Positions 1 to 6,104 of a DNA stretch of 11,832 nucleotides are shown here, piece after piece. This DNA is from an uncultured Dialister sp. (lineage in GTDB: Bacteria; Bacillota; Negativicutes; Veillonellales; Dialisteraceae). The DNA lies in contig NZ_UPZP01000074.1 of assembly GCF_900538805.1 (NCBI RefSeq), forward strand, positions 1 through 11,832, in the 5' to 3' direction. The notes below the pieces were generated by a model that was not told the origin of the DNA, did no database searches, and saw nothing but the letters and a program-made list of their open reading frames with translations. Position 1 is the stretch's first letter, and each line of letters begins with the position of its first letter. The translations under genes and the position numbers were made by a program.

Positions 1-148
1 TTTAGCAACAGCTGCGACACTAACGGCTTTTACCGAGATCCTTCGCTGTCGCTCAGGATGACGGTGGGAGGCGGGAAAGGGATTCCGTAACGCAGTCTGA
101 CGTCTGATTTCTGACTTCTATCGTCTAATCCACGCCCCTATCCTTCGT
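1..148. other. Intergenic region with short repeats
   Basis: No convincing gene. Positions 36-64 hold a short inverted repeat (ATCCT / AGGAT arms) that recurs in degenerate form at 1147-1174. Positions 96-130 are five tandem 7-bp units of the form TCTGAYN (the last two degenerate: TCTATCG, TCTAATC). Neither repeat has a known function that I can assign from sequence. Confidence 0.6.
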
Positions 149-310
149 CGCCTAACGGCGCCACCTCCTTCCTGTGGAAGGAGGCTAAATACTGCGGCGC
201 CAGCCGCCACCACAACCCTCGCGCCATAGGCGCGTTAAACCTAAGAACCCTCCGGCCGTAAGGCCGGTCAATCTTAAGAACCTTTTCCCATACCATAACC
301 TTCTGAACCC
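149..310 (-). repeat. Array of short GC-rich hairpins, minus orientation
   Basis: At least five small palindromes lie in a row: CGCC/GGCG (149-160), CCTCCTTCC/GGAAGGAGG (164-184, 3-nt loop), GCGGC/GCCGC (194-207), CGCGCC/GGCGCG (220-234) and CCGGCC/GGCCGG (252-267). Read on the minus strand, the 17-nt linker between the last two (251 to 235) matches the linker at 5960-5976 in the argB-argD gap at 15 of 17 positions, although the flanking stems differ. The segment 219 to 205 (minus) matches 4755-4769 at 14 of 15. It is therefore a member of a repeat family shared with the two arg intergenic regions. Function unknown; no T-tract follows the hairpins. Confidence 0.75.
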
Positions 311-335
311 TTTATTTATAAAATTTCCCAAATCA

Positions 336-363
336 TGCACAGGGTCATGAAAGATGTTATAAT
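336..363 (+). promoter_or_regulatory. Extended -10 promoter for the 113-aa gene
   Basis: Perfect TATAAT at 358-363 preceded by TGt (355-357), an extended -10. A weak -35, TGCACA (336-341), sits 16 bp upstream. Predicted start near 370 gives a leader of about 35 nt. Confidence 0.7.
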
Positions 364-404
364 GTAGAGGTAATATTTCAACTGTAAAGGACAGGTGTTT
401 ATTC

Positions 405-746
405 ATGGAAGAAATGGAAAAAGGGAAAAGATATTCTGCTGAGTCCAAGGGCTATGACAGCACGATTTATGAAGTCCGGTTCACTCCTGTGATGGAACGG
501 CCTGAGTATCAGGAGGGGCCGACCAGAGAGGCGCTGGAGAAGCTGCAGAAGGAGATGGCGGAGAAGGATTTTGAGAAGTATGTGAACAATGGTCTTATCC
601 GCGTGACCTTTGACAGCGGCCGTCTTCTTCTCATTGCAAAGTCGGAAATTTACAGGACCATGCTTTACGGACCATTCTTTGGAGCTATCTGCAAGGCATT
701 TGAGGTGGATAATTTCCGCGTGGTGAGCCAGGTGAACGGATATTGA
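405..746 (+). CDS. Small protein of unknown function (113 aa)
   Basis: I do not recognise this protein. It is cytoplasmic in appearance: no signal peptide or membrane segment. Residues 1-60 are charged and Glu/Lys-rich with a probable helix (about 38-60). Residues 62-108 look like a compact alpha/beta fold with a hydrophobic strand (about 65-78) followed by an aromatic, Gly-containing helix (82-100). That second half faintly recalls the strand-helix pattern of DnaA domain I, but only by eye. The chosen ATG has ACAGG nine bases upstream and a strong extended -10 promoter about 40 bp upstream, which supports real expression. A second ATG at 414 has no better ribosome site. The gene stands alone; its TGA overlaps the first base of the palindromic element at 746. 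Confidence 0.7.
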   Translation: MEEMEKGKRYSAESKGYDSTIYEVRFTPVMERPEYQEGPTREALEKLQKEMAEKDFEKYVNNGLIRVTFDSGRLLLIAKSEIYRTMLYGPFFGAICKAFEVDNFRVVSQVNGY

Positions 747-906
747 GGAAGCACTGATTAATTCATAGAGTCTACTTTCATAAGAAATTTTATGCACTGC
801 TTCGTCATGGGATTCCTTAAATAGCTCGCTATTCTCGTCATCCCATTCCTCGCATTGCATAAAAATTCAAGAATGAAAGCAGACAATGATTTAATCAGCG
901 CTTCCT
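746..906. mobile_element. MITE-like imperfect palindromic element, copy 1
   Basis: About 160 bp bounded by 21-nt terminal inverted repeats: 746-766 begins AGGAAGCACTGATTAA, and 886-906 reversed begins AGGAAGCGCTGATTAA. Inner arms also pair: TTTCAT/ATGAAA, TTTTATGCA/TGCATAAAA, ATGGGAT/ATCCCAT and AATAGC/GCTATT at the apex (820-833). The whole element can fold as one long hairpin. It encodes nothing convincing. Its first 78 nt align without gaps to 11755-11832 (63 of 78 identical by my count). No target-site duplication is obvious. It could be a non-autonomous transposon relic or a dispersed 3' UTR or terminator element. Confidence 0.8.
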
Positions 907-983
907 AAAAAAGAGAACGCCCCATGCGTCTCTCCCATGATTCAGATCTATGATTATCCGTTCTCGCTGGATGCCTGCATATT
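907..983 (-). ncRNA. Candidate minus-strand small RNA (about 77 nt)
   Basis: On the minus strand a TATAAT (990-995) preceded by TGA (996-998) makes an extended -10 promoter; the -35 is poor. Transcription would start near 983. It would run into a hairpin, AGAGACGC (933-926) paired with GCGTTCTCT (920-912) with one bulge, followed by six U (912-907): a plausible intrinsic terminator. An upstream GAGAACG (965-959) can pair perfectly with the same CGTTCTC arm, so two structures compete. No open reading frame with a ribosome site lies in the transcript, and no minus-strand gene follows. It matches no RNA family that I recognise. Confidence 0.35.
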
Positions 984-998
984 ATTGCTATTATATCA

Positions 999-1273
999 TA
1001 CTTTGTCGAAATACTTAAGAAATATTTTTTCAGCTGCAGTGATTCAGGGAGGCATGCAGTATACGCGTATACGGACAGCCGCCATCCTGCCCGCCTTCCT
1101 GCAGGCCGGTATGCAGCGGCAAAGGAAGCACTCACCTCTTGTACCAAGATCCTTCACTGCCTTCAGGATAACGGCACGGGGCAGGACGGCCCCCTGCCAG
1201 TGACTTACGAGAAGCAAAAATAAGAAATTATTTTCACTTCCTGCTCTTTTTTCAAAAAAATTTTGCTTTACCT
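999..1273. other. Intergenic region with palindrome and degenerate repeats
   Basis: No gene is supported. It contains a perfect 14-bp palindrome GTATACGCGTATAC (1059-1072), which could be an operator or a cruciform. There is a 10-nt match to the end of the palindromic element (AGGAAGCACT, 1123-1132). A degenerate second copy of the 36-64 repeat lies at 1147-1174, and a GGCAGG/CCTGCC hairpin at 1180-1198. From about 1210 the sequence becomes strongly AT-rich as it enters the arg control region. Confidence 0.5.
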
Positions 1274-1291
1274 ATTGCATATATATTCGTA
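1274..1291 (+). promoter_or_regulatory. Putative distal ArgR box
   Basis: Matches the ArgR/AhrC operator consensus TNTGAATWWWWATTCANW at 15 of 18 positions. Its core TGCATATATATTC (1276-1288) differs by one base from the core of the proximal site at 1390-1407. The surrounding sequence is AT-rich, so a chance match is possible. Confidence 0.4.
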
Positions 1292-1347
1292 AAGTTGTAT
1301 TATTATTGCAATCCAATTTATACATGTTTTTGCATTTCCAAGATATT

Positions 1348-1376
1348 TTGTAAAAATCCATAAAATACACAATATT
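1348..1376 (+). promoter_or_regulatory. Weak candidate promoter of the arg cluster
   Basis: TTGTAA (1348-1353) and AATATT (1371-1376) are 17 bp apart, upstream of the proximal ArgR-like box. Several other AT-rich pairs are possible, so the placement is tentative. Confidence 0.25.
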
Positions 1377-1389
1377 TCTTAATATTATA

Positions 1390-1407
1390 TATGCATAAAT
1401 ATTCAAA
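1390..1407 (+). promoter_or_regulatory. Putative proximal ArgR box
   Basis: Matches the ArgR/AhrC consensus TNTGAATWWWWATTCANW at 17 of 18 positions (only C1394 deviates). It lies 45 bp before the first gene of the arginine cluster, where a bound repressor would block transcription. This is the usual arrangement of arginine-repressed operons. Confidence 0.6.
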
Positions 1408-1452
1408 GATATACAAAAACGGTCATTAAAGTCAGGAAAAGAGGTCGTCTCA

Positions 1453-2631
1453 ATGATGTACGAAAAAGAAGTCAAAGAAAAAGTCACACACATTCTGCCA
1501 CAGGTGGTGACCTGGAGACGACATTTCCATGAATATCCGGAACTTTCCGGAAAGGAAGTGAAAACGTCGGAATATATCCAGGACGTTTTCAAAAATCTGG
1601 GCATTCCCTATGAAACGGGATTTTTCCAGAACGCCGTGCTGGGCATTATCAAAGGCAGCCATCCCGGAAAAACGGTGGCCCTCCGGGCAGATATGGACGC
1701 CCTTCCGGTGACGGAGCTTACAGGCCTTCCCTTTGCTTCCAGGAATGAAGGGGTCATGCATGCCTGCGGCCACGACGGCCATATGTCCATCCTTCTGGGC
1801 GCCGCTGCCGTGCTGAATCAAATGAAGGACAAACTTCAGGGCACGGTAAAAATTGTTTTCCAGCCGGCGGAGGAGGAAGCAGCCATCGGCGGCGGCCGTC
1901 ACATTGCAGCCAGCGGGAAGCTGGACGATGTATCGGAAATCTACGGTCTCCATGTATGGCCGGAACTTCCCACCGGCAAAATCGGGCTGAAGAGCGGCGC
2001 CCTCATGGCGGCGTCTGACCGTTTCTACGTCCACGTGAAAGGAAAATCCACCCACGCCGCCCAGCCCCACAACGGCACCGACGCCCTGGTGGCAGCGGCC
2101 CATTTCATCATCGACGTGCAGTCCCTGATTTCCAGGGAAATAAACCCCATGGACAATGTGGTCTGCACCATCGGCCTCATGAATGCCGGCACCCGTTACA
2201 ACGTGGGCGTAGAGGACGCTTACCTGGAAGGTACCTGCCGCACCTACCGTCCGGAGCTTCGGGACAAAATGGAAGCAAGGCTTGGTGAAATCCTCAAAGG
2301 CCTGGATGTCATGTTCCACACCCATTCGGAGCTGAACTATGTAAGAGGCCACAGCGCCACCATCAATACGCCGGAAAAGATTGATTTCCTGAAAAAGGTG
2401 GGCACCGCCTACCTGGGAAAAGAGCATATCATGCAGCCGGAATTCCCCTCCATGTGTGCCGAAGACTTTTCCTCCTACCTTGAAAAATTCCCCGGCGCCT
2501 TCTTCTGGCTGGGTACGGGCGACGGAAATACGCCGGCCCTGCACAATGCATCCTTTGCCATTAACGAATCCATCCTTCCCCTGGGAATCACCCTGGAAGC
2601 AGCAGCCGCCCTGGAGGCCCTCTCCCGATGA
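1453..2631 (+). CDS. M20D-family amidohydrolase, candidate N-acylornithine or N-acetylcitrulline deacylase
   Basis: A 392-aa zinc amidohydrolase of the M20D group (hippurate hydrolase, N-acetyl-diaminopimelate deacetylase and relatives). Visible metal and catalytic residues are Cys105 and His107 in HACGHDGH, Glu140-Glu141 in QPAEE, His167 in GLHVWP and His364 near the C-terminus. The dimerisation/lid domain spans roughly 185-300 and includes KSTHAAQPH. Length is normal. The start ATG (1453) follows AAAAGAGG (1437-1444) by 8 nt; a second ATG directly after is also usable. It is the first gene of the arg cluster, just behind a near-perfect ArgR box and 63 bp before argF. By family it cleaves an N-acyl amino acid; by position the substrate is likely N-acetylornithine or N-acetylcitrulline, replacing ArgE. 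The substrate is inference: the family is promiscuous and an indole-3-acetyl-amino-acid or peptide amidase role is not excluded. Confidence 0.85.
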   Translation: MMYEKEVKEKVTHILPQVVTWRRHFHEYPELSGKEVKTSEYIQDVFKNLGIPYETGFFQNAVLGIIKGSHPGKTVALRADMDALPVTELTGLPFASRNEGVMHACGHDGHMSILLGAAAVLNQMKDKLQGTVKIVFQPAEEEAAIGGGRHIAASGKLDDVSEIYGLHVWPELPTGKIGLKSGALMAASDRFYVHVKGKSTHAAQPHNGTDALVAAAHFIIDVQSLISREINPMDNVVCTIGLMNAGTRYNVGVEDAYLEGTCRTYRPELRDKMEARLGEILKGLDVMFHTHSELNYVRGHSATINTPEKIDFLKKVGTAYLGKEHIMQPEFPSMCAEDFSSYLEKFPGAFFWLGTGDGNTPALHNASFAINESILPLGITLEAAAALEALSR

Positions 2632-2694
2632 GGACATGGTCCTATAAATGATTTGAGATTTTTTAAAAGTTAAAAACATACAACGAGGTATATC

Positions 2695-3705
2695 ATGAAA
2701 AGCTTACAGAACCATTCCTTTCTCTCCATGCTGGACTACACACCGGAAGAATTCGCCTATTATCTGGACCTTGCGGAAAAGCTGAAGCAGGACAAGGCCG
2801 CCGGAAAAGAAATCAAGACCTTAAGCGGCAAAAATTTTGCGCTCATTTTTGAGAAAGACTCCACCCGCACCCGCTGCGCCTTCGAAGTAGCCGCCCACGA
2901 CCAGGGCGCCTACACCACCTACCTGGGTCCCACGGGCACACAAATCGGCAAGAAGGAATCCATCGCCGACACCGCAAGGGTCTTAGGAAGCATGTTTGAC
3001 GCCATCGAATTTCGGGGCTACGCCCAGAGCGCGGTGGAGGAGCTTGCCGCCAAAGCCGGCGTCCCCGTGTGGAACGGCCTTACGGATTACGACCACCCCA
3101 CCCAGACCCTGGCCAATTTCCTCACCCTGAAGGAACATTTCAAGAAGCCTTTGAACCGGCTGTCCTACGCCTATGTAGGCCACGGCCAGTCCAACATGGC
3201 CCACGCCCTCATGGCAGGCGCCGCCCTTGCCGGCATGGATTTCAAAATCATCGGACCGGCACAGTATTTCCCGGAGGACGATTTCACAGCCAAATGCAAA
3301 AAGATTGCAGAAAAGACCGGTGCCACCTTCACCTTCACCGATGACCCGGTGGAAGGGGTAAAGGGGCTGGACGTCATTTACACCGGCGTATGGGTGACCA
3401 TGGGGGATCCCTACGACCTCTGGGGCGAAAGGATTAAGCTTTTCATGCCCTACCGCATTACCATGGACATGATTAAAAATACAGGAAATCCGGACACCGT
3501 CTTCTGCCACTGCCTGCCCTCCTTCCATAATACGGAAACAAAGGTGGGAAAGGACATTTATGAACGGTTCGGCCTGGACGGTATCGAAGTCACCGATGAT
3601 GTATTCGAAGCCCCCTTCTCCCTGGCCTTCCAGGAAGCGGCCAACCGGCTTCCCACCATTAAAGCGGTCATGGTAGCCACCTTCGGCGAATATCCCATGG
3701 ACTGA
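2695..3705 (+). CDS. argF: Ornithine carbamoyltransferase (ArgF), variant substrate loop
   Basis: A 336-aa transcarbamylase that would transfer carbamoyl from carbamoyl phosphate to ornithine, giving citrulline, in the cytoplasm. The carbamoyl-phosphate site is intact: STRTR (56-60), Arg107 in FRGY, HPTQ (134-137). The second-substrate side keeps HCLP (272-275) but the usual D-x-x-x-S-M-G motif reads G-V-W-V-T-M-G (231-237): the conserved Asp is Gly (codon GGC, 3385-3387) and Ser is Thr. In characterised OTCases that Asp contacts the alpha-amino group of ornithine. N-acetyl- and N-succinylornithine transcarbamylases also lack it, but their loops otherwise look different. Overall sequence is much closer to ordinary OTCase. 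The start follows CGAGG (2684-2688) by 6 nt. The TGA lies inside the Shine-Dalgarno of argC, so translation is probably coupled. Confidence 0.92.
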   Translation: MKSLQNHSFLSMLDYTPEEFAYYLDLAEKLKQDKAAGKEIKTLSGKNFALIFEKDSTRTRCAFEVAAHDQGAYTTYLGPTGTQIGKKESIADTARVLGSMFDAIEFRGYAQSAVEELAAKAGVPVWNGLTDYDHPTQTLANFLTLKEHFKKPLNRLSYAYVGHGQSNMAHALMAGAALAGMDFKIIGPAQYFPEDDFTAKCKKIAEKTGATFTFTDDPVEGVKGLDVIYTGVWVTMGDPYDLWGERIKLFMPYRITMDMIKNTGNPDTVFCHCLPSFHNTETKVGKDIYERFGLDGIEVTDDVFEAPFSLAFQEAANRLPTIKAVMVATFGEYPMD

Positions 3706-3719
3706 AAGGAGGAACTATT

Positions 3720-4688
3720 ATGAAAGCAATGCCAAAAGTATTCATCGTCGGCGAATCGGGCACCACCGGCCTCCGTCTCCAGGACCGGCTGTCGGAAAGG
3801 AAGGACATTGAGCTCCTTCATCTGCCGGAAGATAAAAGAAAAGACATTCCCACTATCCAGGCCTTCGCAAAAGAAGCGGACCTCATGTTCCTCTGCCTCC
3901 CCGACGCCGCCTCCAAAGAAGTGACCGCCGCGGTGAAGGATATTCCCATCCGCATCCTTGACACCTCCACCGCCCACCGCACCGACGATGACTGGGTGTA
4001 CGGCTTCCCGGAACTTTCCAAAGACCAGAAAGAAGCCATTTCCAAAGCGGATAAGGTGGCCGTCCCCGGCTGCCACGCCAGCGGCGTCATCGCCATCCTG
4101 TATCCCCTGATTCACGCAGGCATCCTTCCCATCAACTATCCCCTTCACTGCTTCTCCCTCACCGGCTACAGCGGCGGCGGAAAGAAAATGATTGCCCAGT
4201 ACGACGAAGAAGAAAGCGCCGACTTCAAGGCGCCCCGGCAGTACGGCCTTTCCCAGAACCACAAGCACCTTCCGGAAATCATGAAGGTGTGTCACCTCTG
4301 CGAAGCGCCCCTCTTCTCCCCGGTGGTGGACGACTTCTTCGAAGGCATGGAAGTAACCATCGGCTTCCACACCCATTTCCTCCAGCTCCCCTGCGGACTG
4401 CCGGGAGATATCGACACCGATGATTTCCACATGATTTTTAAGAAACACTACGAAAATTCCAAGCTCATCCACCTCTCCCCCCTGTCGCTGGAAGAGACAA
4501 ACGGCCTCTTCCTTTCTGCCAATGAAAATGCAGGAAAAGACAGCCTCACCATCCACATCGCCGGCAACGACGACCGGGTCCTTGTCATCTCCACCTTCGA
4601 CAACCTGGGCAAAGGTGCCTCCGGCGCCGCCATTGAGTGCATGAACCTCATGCTGGGTATGCCGGAAGAAACGGGACTGGTGGTGTGA
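3720..4688 (+). CDS. argC: N-acetyl-gamma-glutamyl-phosphate reductase (ArgC), short type
   Basis: A 322-aa NADPH-dependent reductase that converts N-acetylglutamyl phosphate to N-acetylglutamate semialdehyde, the third step of ornithine synthesis. The nucleotide-binding loop GESGTTG is at 11-17. The catalytic Cys118 sits in PGCHASG (116-122), followed by GYSGGGKK (149-156), a His-rich KHLPEI segment (182-187), and the closing DNLGKGASGAA (294-304). Its length and motif spacing fit the shorter type-2 ArgC family. AAAGGAGG (3705-3712) is 7 nt before the ATG and overlaps the argF stop; only 14 bp separate the two genes. The stop codon is embedded in an 11-bp hairpin (4685-4709) that opens the long repeat-filled gap before argB. 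Confidence 0.95.
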   Translation: MKAMPKVFIVGESGTTGLRLQDRLSERKDIELLHLPEDKRKDIPTIQAFAKEADLMFLCLPDAASKEVTAAVKDIPIRILDTSTAHRTDDDWVYGFPELSKDQKEAISKADKVAVPGCHASGVIAILYPLIHAGILPINYPLHCFSLTGYSGGGKKMIAQYDEEESADFKAPRQYGLSQNHKHLPEIMKVCHLCEAPLFSPVVDDFFEGMEVTIGFHTHFLQLPCGLPGDIDTDDFHMIFKKHYENSKLIHLSPLSLEETNGLFLSANENAGKDSLTIHIAGNDDRVLVISTFDNLGKGASGAAIECMNLMLGMPEETGLVV

Positions 4689-4709
4689 AAACGGCGGAGC
4701 CGTTTTCAC
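4685..4709 (+). repeat. Perfect 11-bp hairpin over the argC stop codon
   Basis: Arms 4685-4695 (GTGAAAACGGC) and 4699-4709 pair perfectly around a GGA loop. The argC TGA (4686-4688) lies in the left arm. No U-run follows, so it is not a classical terminator. It could protect the upstream mRNA from 3' exonucleases or act as a pause site. Confidence 0.75.
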
Positions 4710-4710
4710 A

Positions 4711-4764
4711 GGGTTCAAAGGGTTCAGAAGGTTCAAAAGGTTCAAAAGGTTCAGAGGGTTGCGG
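4711..4764. repeat. 9-bp tandem repeat, RGGTTCARA
   Basis: Five consecutive 9-mers (4711-4755): GGGTTCAAA, GGGTTCAGA, AGGTTCAAA, AGGTTCAAA, AGGTTCAGA, then a partial unit GGGTTGCGG. Complements of the unit lie downstream: TTTTGAACC at 4851-4859 and CTTGAACCC at 4921-4929. The repeat can therefore base-pair with two separate partners in the same transcript. A GCGCCC/GGGCGC hairpin (4767-4781) follows directly. Confidence 0.85.
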
Positions 4765-4799
4765 TGGCGCCCTATGGGCGCATATTAAAAAAGGGGCGC

Positions 4800-4945
4800 G
4801 GCTGGCGCCGAAAACGCTCACCTCCCCAGCGGAGCGATTATATAACTCCCTTTTGAACCAGCCCGGAAGGCGCCAGCCAATCCCGGGTTCAAGCAGCCCA
4901 GGGCGCAGGCCCGGCGGCTGCTTGAACCCGGGCACCATAGGTGCC
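4800..4945. repeat. Large inverted repeats in the argC-argB gap
   Basis: GGCTGGCGCC (4800-4809) is repeated inverted at 4869-4878. A perfect 17-bp stem joins 4882-4898 and 4916-4932 around a 17-nt loop that itself has a small GGGC/GCCC stem. A GGCACC/GGTGCC hairpin (4931-4945, ATA loop) abuts it. The 17-bp arms contain the GGGTTCAAG motif related to the upstream 9-mers. No coding sequence is supported. Such a structure inside an operon should affect transcript stability or relative expression of argB, but that role is inferred. Confidence 0.8.
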
Positions 4946-4969
4946 TGAACCCTCTTGTGTACGGGAATA

Positions 4970-5029
4970 CAGTCCACCAGCTCACTAGCTCACTAGCTCA
5001 CCAGTCCACCAGCTCACTAAATAAAGGAG
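4970..5029 (+). repeat. Octamer repeat (YAGYYCAC)x6 joined to the argB ribosome site
   Basis: Six tandem 8-mers (4970-5017: CAGTCCAC, CAGCTCAC, TAGCTCAC, TAGCTCAC, CAGTCCAC, CAGCTCAC) run straight into TAAATAAAGGAG (5018-5029). The same architecture and the identical 15-nt junction CACTAAATAAAGGAG precede argD. The tract is C-rich, G-poor and probably unstructured, leaving the ribosome site open. Confidence 0.85.
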
Positions 5030-5035
5030 TCAACC

Positions 5036-5890
5036 ATGAATACATCCAATGCAGTCCGGGCGGAAATATTAACACAGGCCGTCCCTTACATCAAAGAATA
5101 TACCGGTAAATACGTGGTCGCCAAGTATGGCGGGAATGCCATGACCGACCCGAAGCTGAAGAAATCGGTGATGCAGGACATCCTCCTTCTCCAGCTGGTA
5201 GGGGTGAAGGTCATCCTCGTCCACGGCGGGGGACCGGAAATCAGCGCCATGCTGAAGAAGCTGTCCATTGAATCCCATTTTGAAAAGGGTCTCCGCGTCA
5301 CCGACGACGACACCATGGAAGTGGTGCAGATGGTGCTGGCCGGCAAGGTCAATAAAAGCCTTGCCGCCGACCTTGCCGCCCTTGGCGGCAGGGCCGTAGG
5401 TCTCTGCGGTATCGACGGCGGCCTCATCAAGGTCCACCAGATGGATGAAAAGCTGGGCCATGTAGGGGAAATCGATGAAATCAACACGAAAATCCTGGAC
5501 GACCTCCTGGACGGCGGCTTCATCCCCGTCATCTCCTCCATCGGCATCGACGATGAAGGAAACCCCTATAACATTAACGCCGACACCGCCGCCGCCAAAA
5601 TTGCCGCCGCCCTCCATGCCGAATCCATGGTGGTCATGAGCAACATCAACGGCGTATTGAAAGACAAGGACGACGAAAGCTCCCTCATCAAACAGATTTC
5701 CCTGAAGGATGCGGAAGAACTGAAAAGCAGCGGAATCATCGCCGGCGGCATGATTCCTAAAGTAGACTGCTGCACCAACGCCGTCAAAGAGGGTGTCAAA
5801 AAGGTTTTCATCATTAACGGAGAAATCCCCCATGCCATCCTCATCGAACTGCTCACCGACGAAGGACTGGGCACCATGTTTACAAAGTAA
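5036..5890 (+). CDS. argB: Acetylglutamate kinase (ArgB), arginine-sensitive type
   Basis: A 284-aa amino-acid kinase that phosphorylates N-acetylglutamate with ATP, the second step of ornithine synthesis. Motifs: KYGGNAM (30-36, phosphate-binding Lys30), HGGGP (63-67), GLRVT (85-89), YNINADTAA (178-186), and GGMIPKV (237-243, Lys242). About 24 residues precede the first kinase strand; this N-terminal helix, together with the C-terminal ELLTDEGLGTMF (271-282), is the signature of hexameric, arginine-feedback-inhibited enzymes and is absent from the short E. coli type. Flux is therefore probably controlled by arginine at the enzyme level as well as by the ArgR-like boxes. AAAGGAG (5023-5029) lies 6 nt before the ATG. 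It is separated from argC by 347 bp of repeats. Confidence 0.96.
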   Translation: MNTSNAVRAEILTQAVPYIKEYTGKYVVAKYGGNAMTDPKLKKSVMQDILLLQLVGVKVILVHGGGPEISAMLKKLSIESHFEKGLRVTDDDTMEVVQMVLAGKVNKSLAADLAALGGRAVGLCGIDGGLIKVHQMDEKLGHVGEIDEINTKILDDLLDGGFIPVISSIGIDDEGNPYNINADTAAAKIAAALHAESMVVMSNINGVLKDKDDESSLIKQISLKDAEELKSSGIIAGGMIPKVDCCTNAVKEGVKKVFIINGEIPHAILIELLTDEGLGTMFTK

Positions 5891-5892
5891 AC

Positions 5893-6017
5893 GGGCGGCT
5901 TTGCCGCCCATTGTTTGACGGCCCTATGGGGCCGAAGTTTGACAGGCCCTTCGGGCCTGAGGGTTCTTAAGTTTGACACGCCTTACGGCGTGAGGGTTAA
6001 GGTGGTGCCTGCGGCAC
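5893..6017 (+). repeat. Array of five small hairpins after argB
   Basis: Directly after the argB stop come GGGCGGC/GCCGCCC (5893-5909), CGGCCC/GGGCCG (5919-5934), CAGGCCC/GGGCCTG (5943-5959), CACGCC/GGCGTG (5977-5992) and GTGCC/GGCAC (6005-6017). Three of them follow the same hexamer GTTTGA (5913, 5937, 5971), and the linker AGGGTTCTTAAGTTTGA (5960-5976) recurs on the minus strand at 251 to 235. Every stem has a different sequence but is self-complementary with a 3-4 nt loop. No U-tract ends the array, so the cluster is probably still transcribed through into argD. Confidence 0.85.
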
Positions 6018-6104
6018 AATTTATAGTCCATTTCGCCCTCCTCATCTCCCTTGGGAAACACAAGAACCCAAGTCCCAGAAGCAAGAACCTAAAAACTATT
6101 ATTA

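Noticed and set aside
399..860. 153-aa minus-strand frame over the small gene and palindromic element
   Set aside because: Runs through a palindrome and opposes a gene with a strong promoter; no homology recognised.
1450..2679. 409-aa open frame on the minus strand over the M20 gene
   Set aside because: Shadow of a gene with full catalytic motifs on the plus strand; low-complexity Gly/His-rich translation and no ribosome site.
3558..4745. 395-aa open frame on the minus strand over argC
   Set aside because: Mirror of ArgC in a GC3-rich gene; composition biased to Gly, Val and Glu, no known motif.
4637..4948. 103-aa plus-strand frame with Gly-Ser-Lys/Glu repeats
   Set aside because: The repeat is just the 9-bp tandem DNA repeat read in frame; it overlaps the end of argC and then crosses hairpins, with no ribosome site.
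5893..5909. Intrinsic terminator directly after argB
   Set aside because: The stem is good but only ATTGTTTG follows, without a U-run, and argD continues in the same direction with no clear promoter of its own.
5069..5911. 280-aa minus-strand frame over argB
   Set aside because: Antisense shadow of an intact kinase gene.
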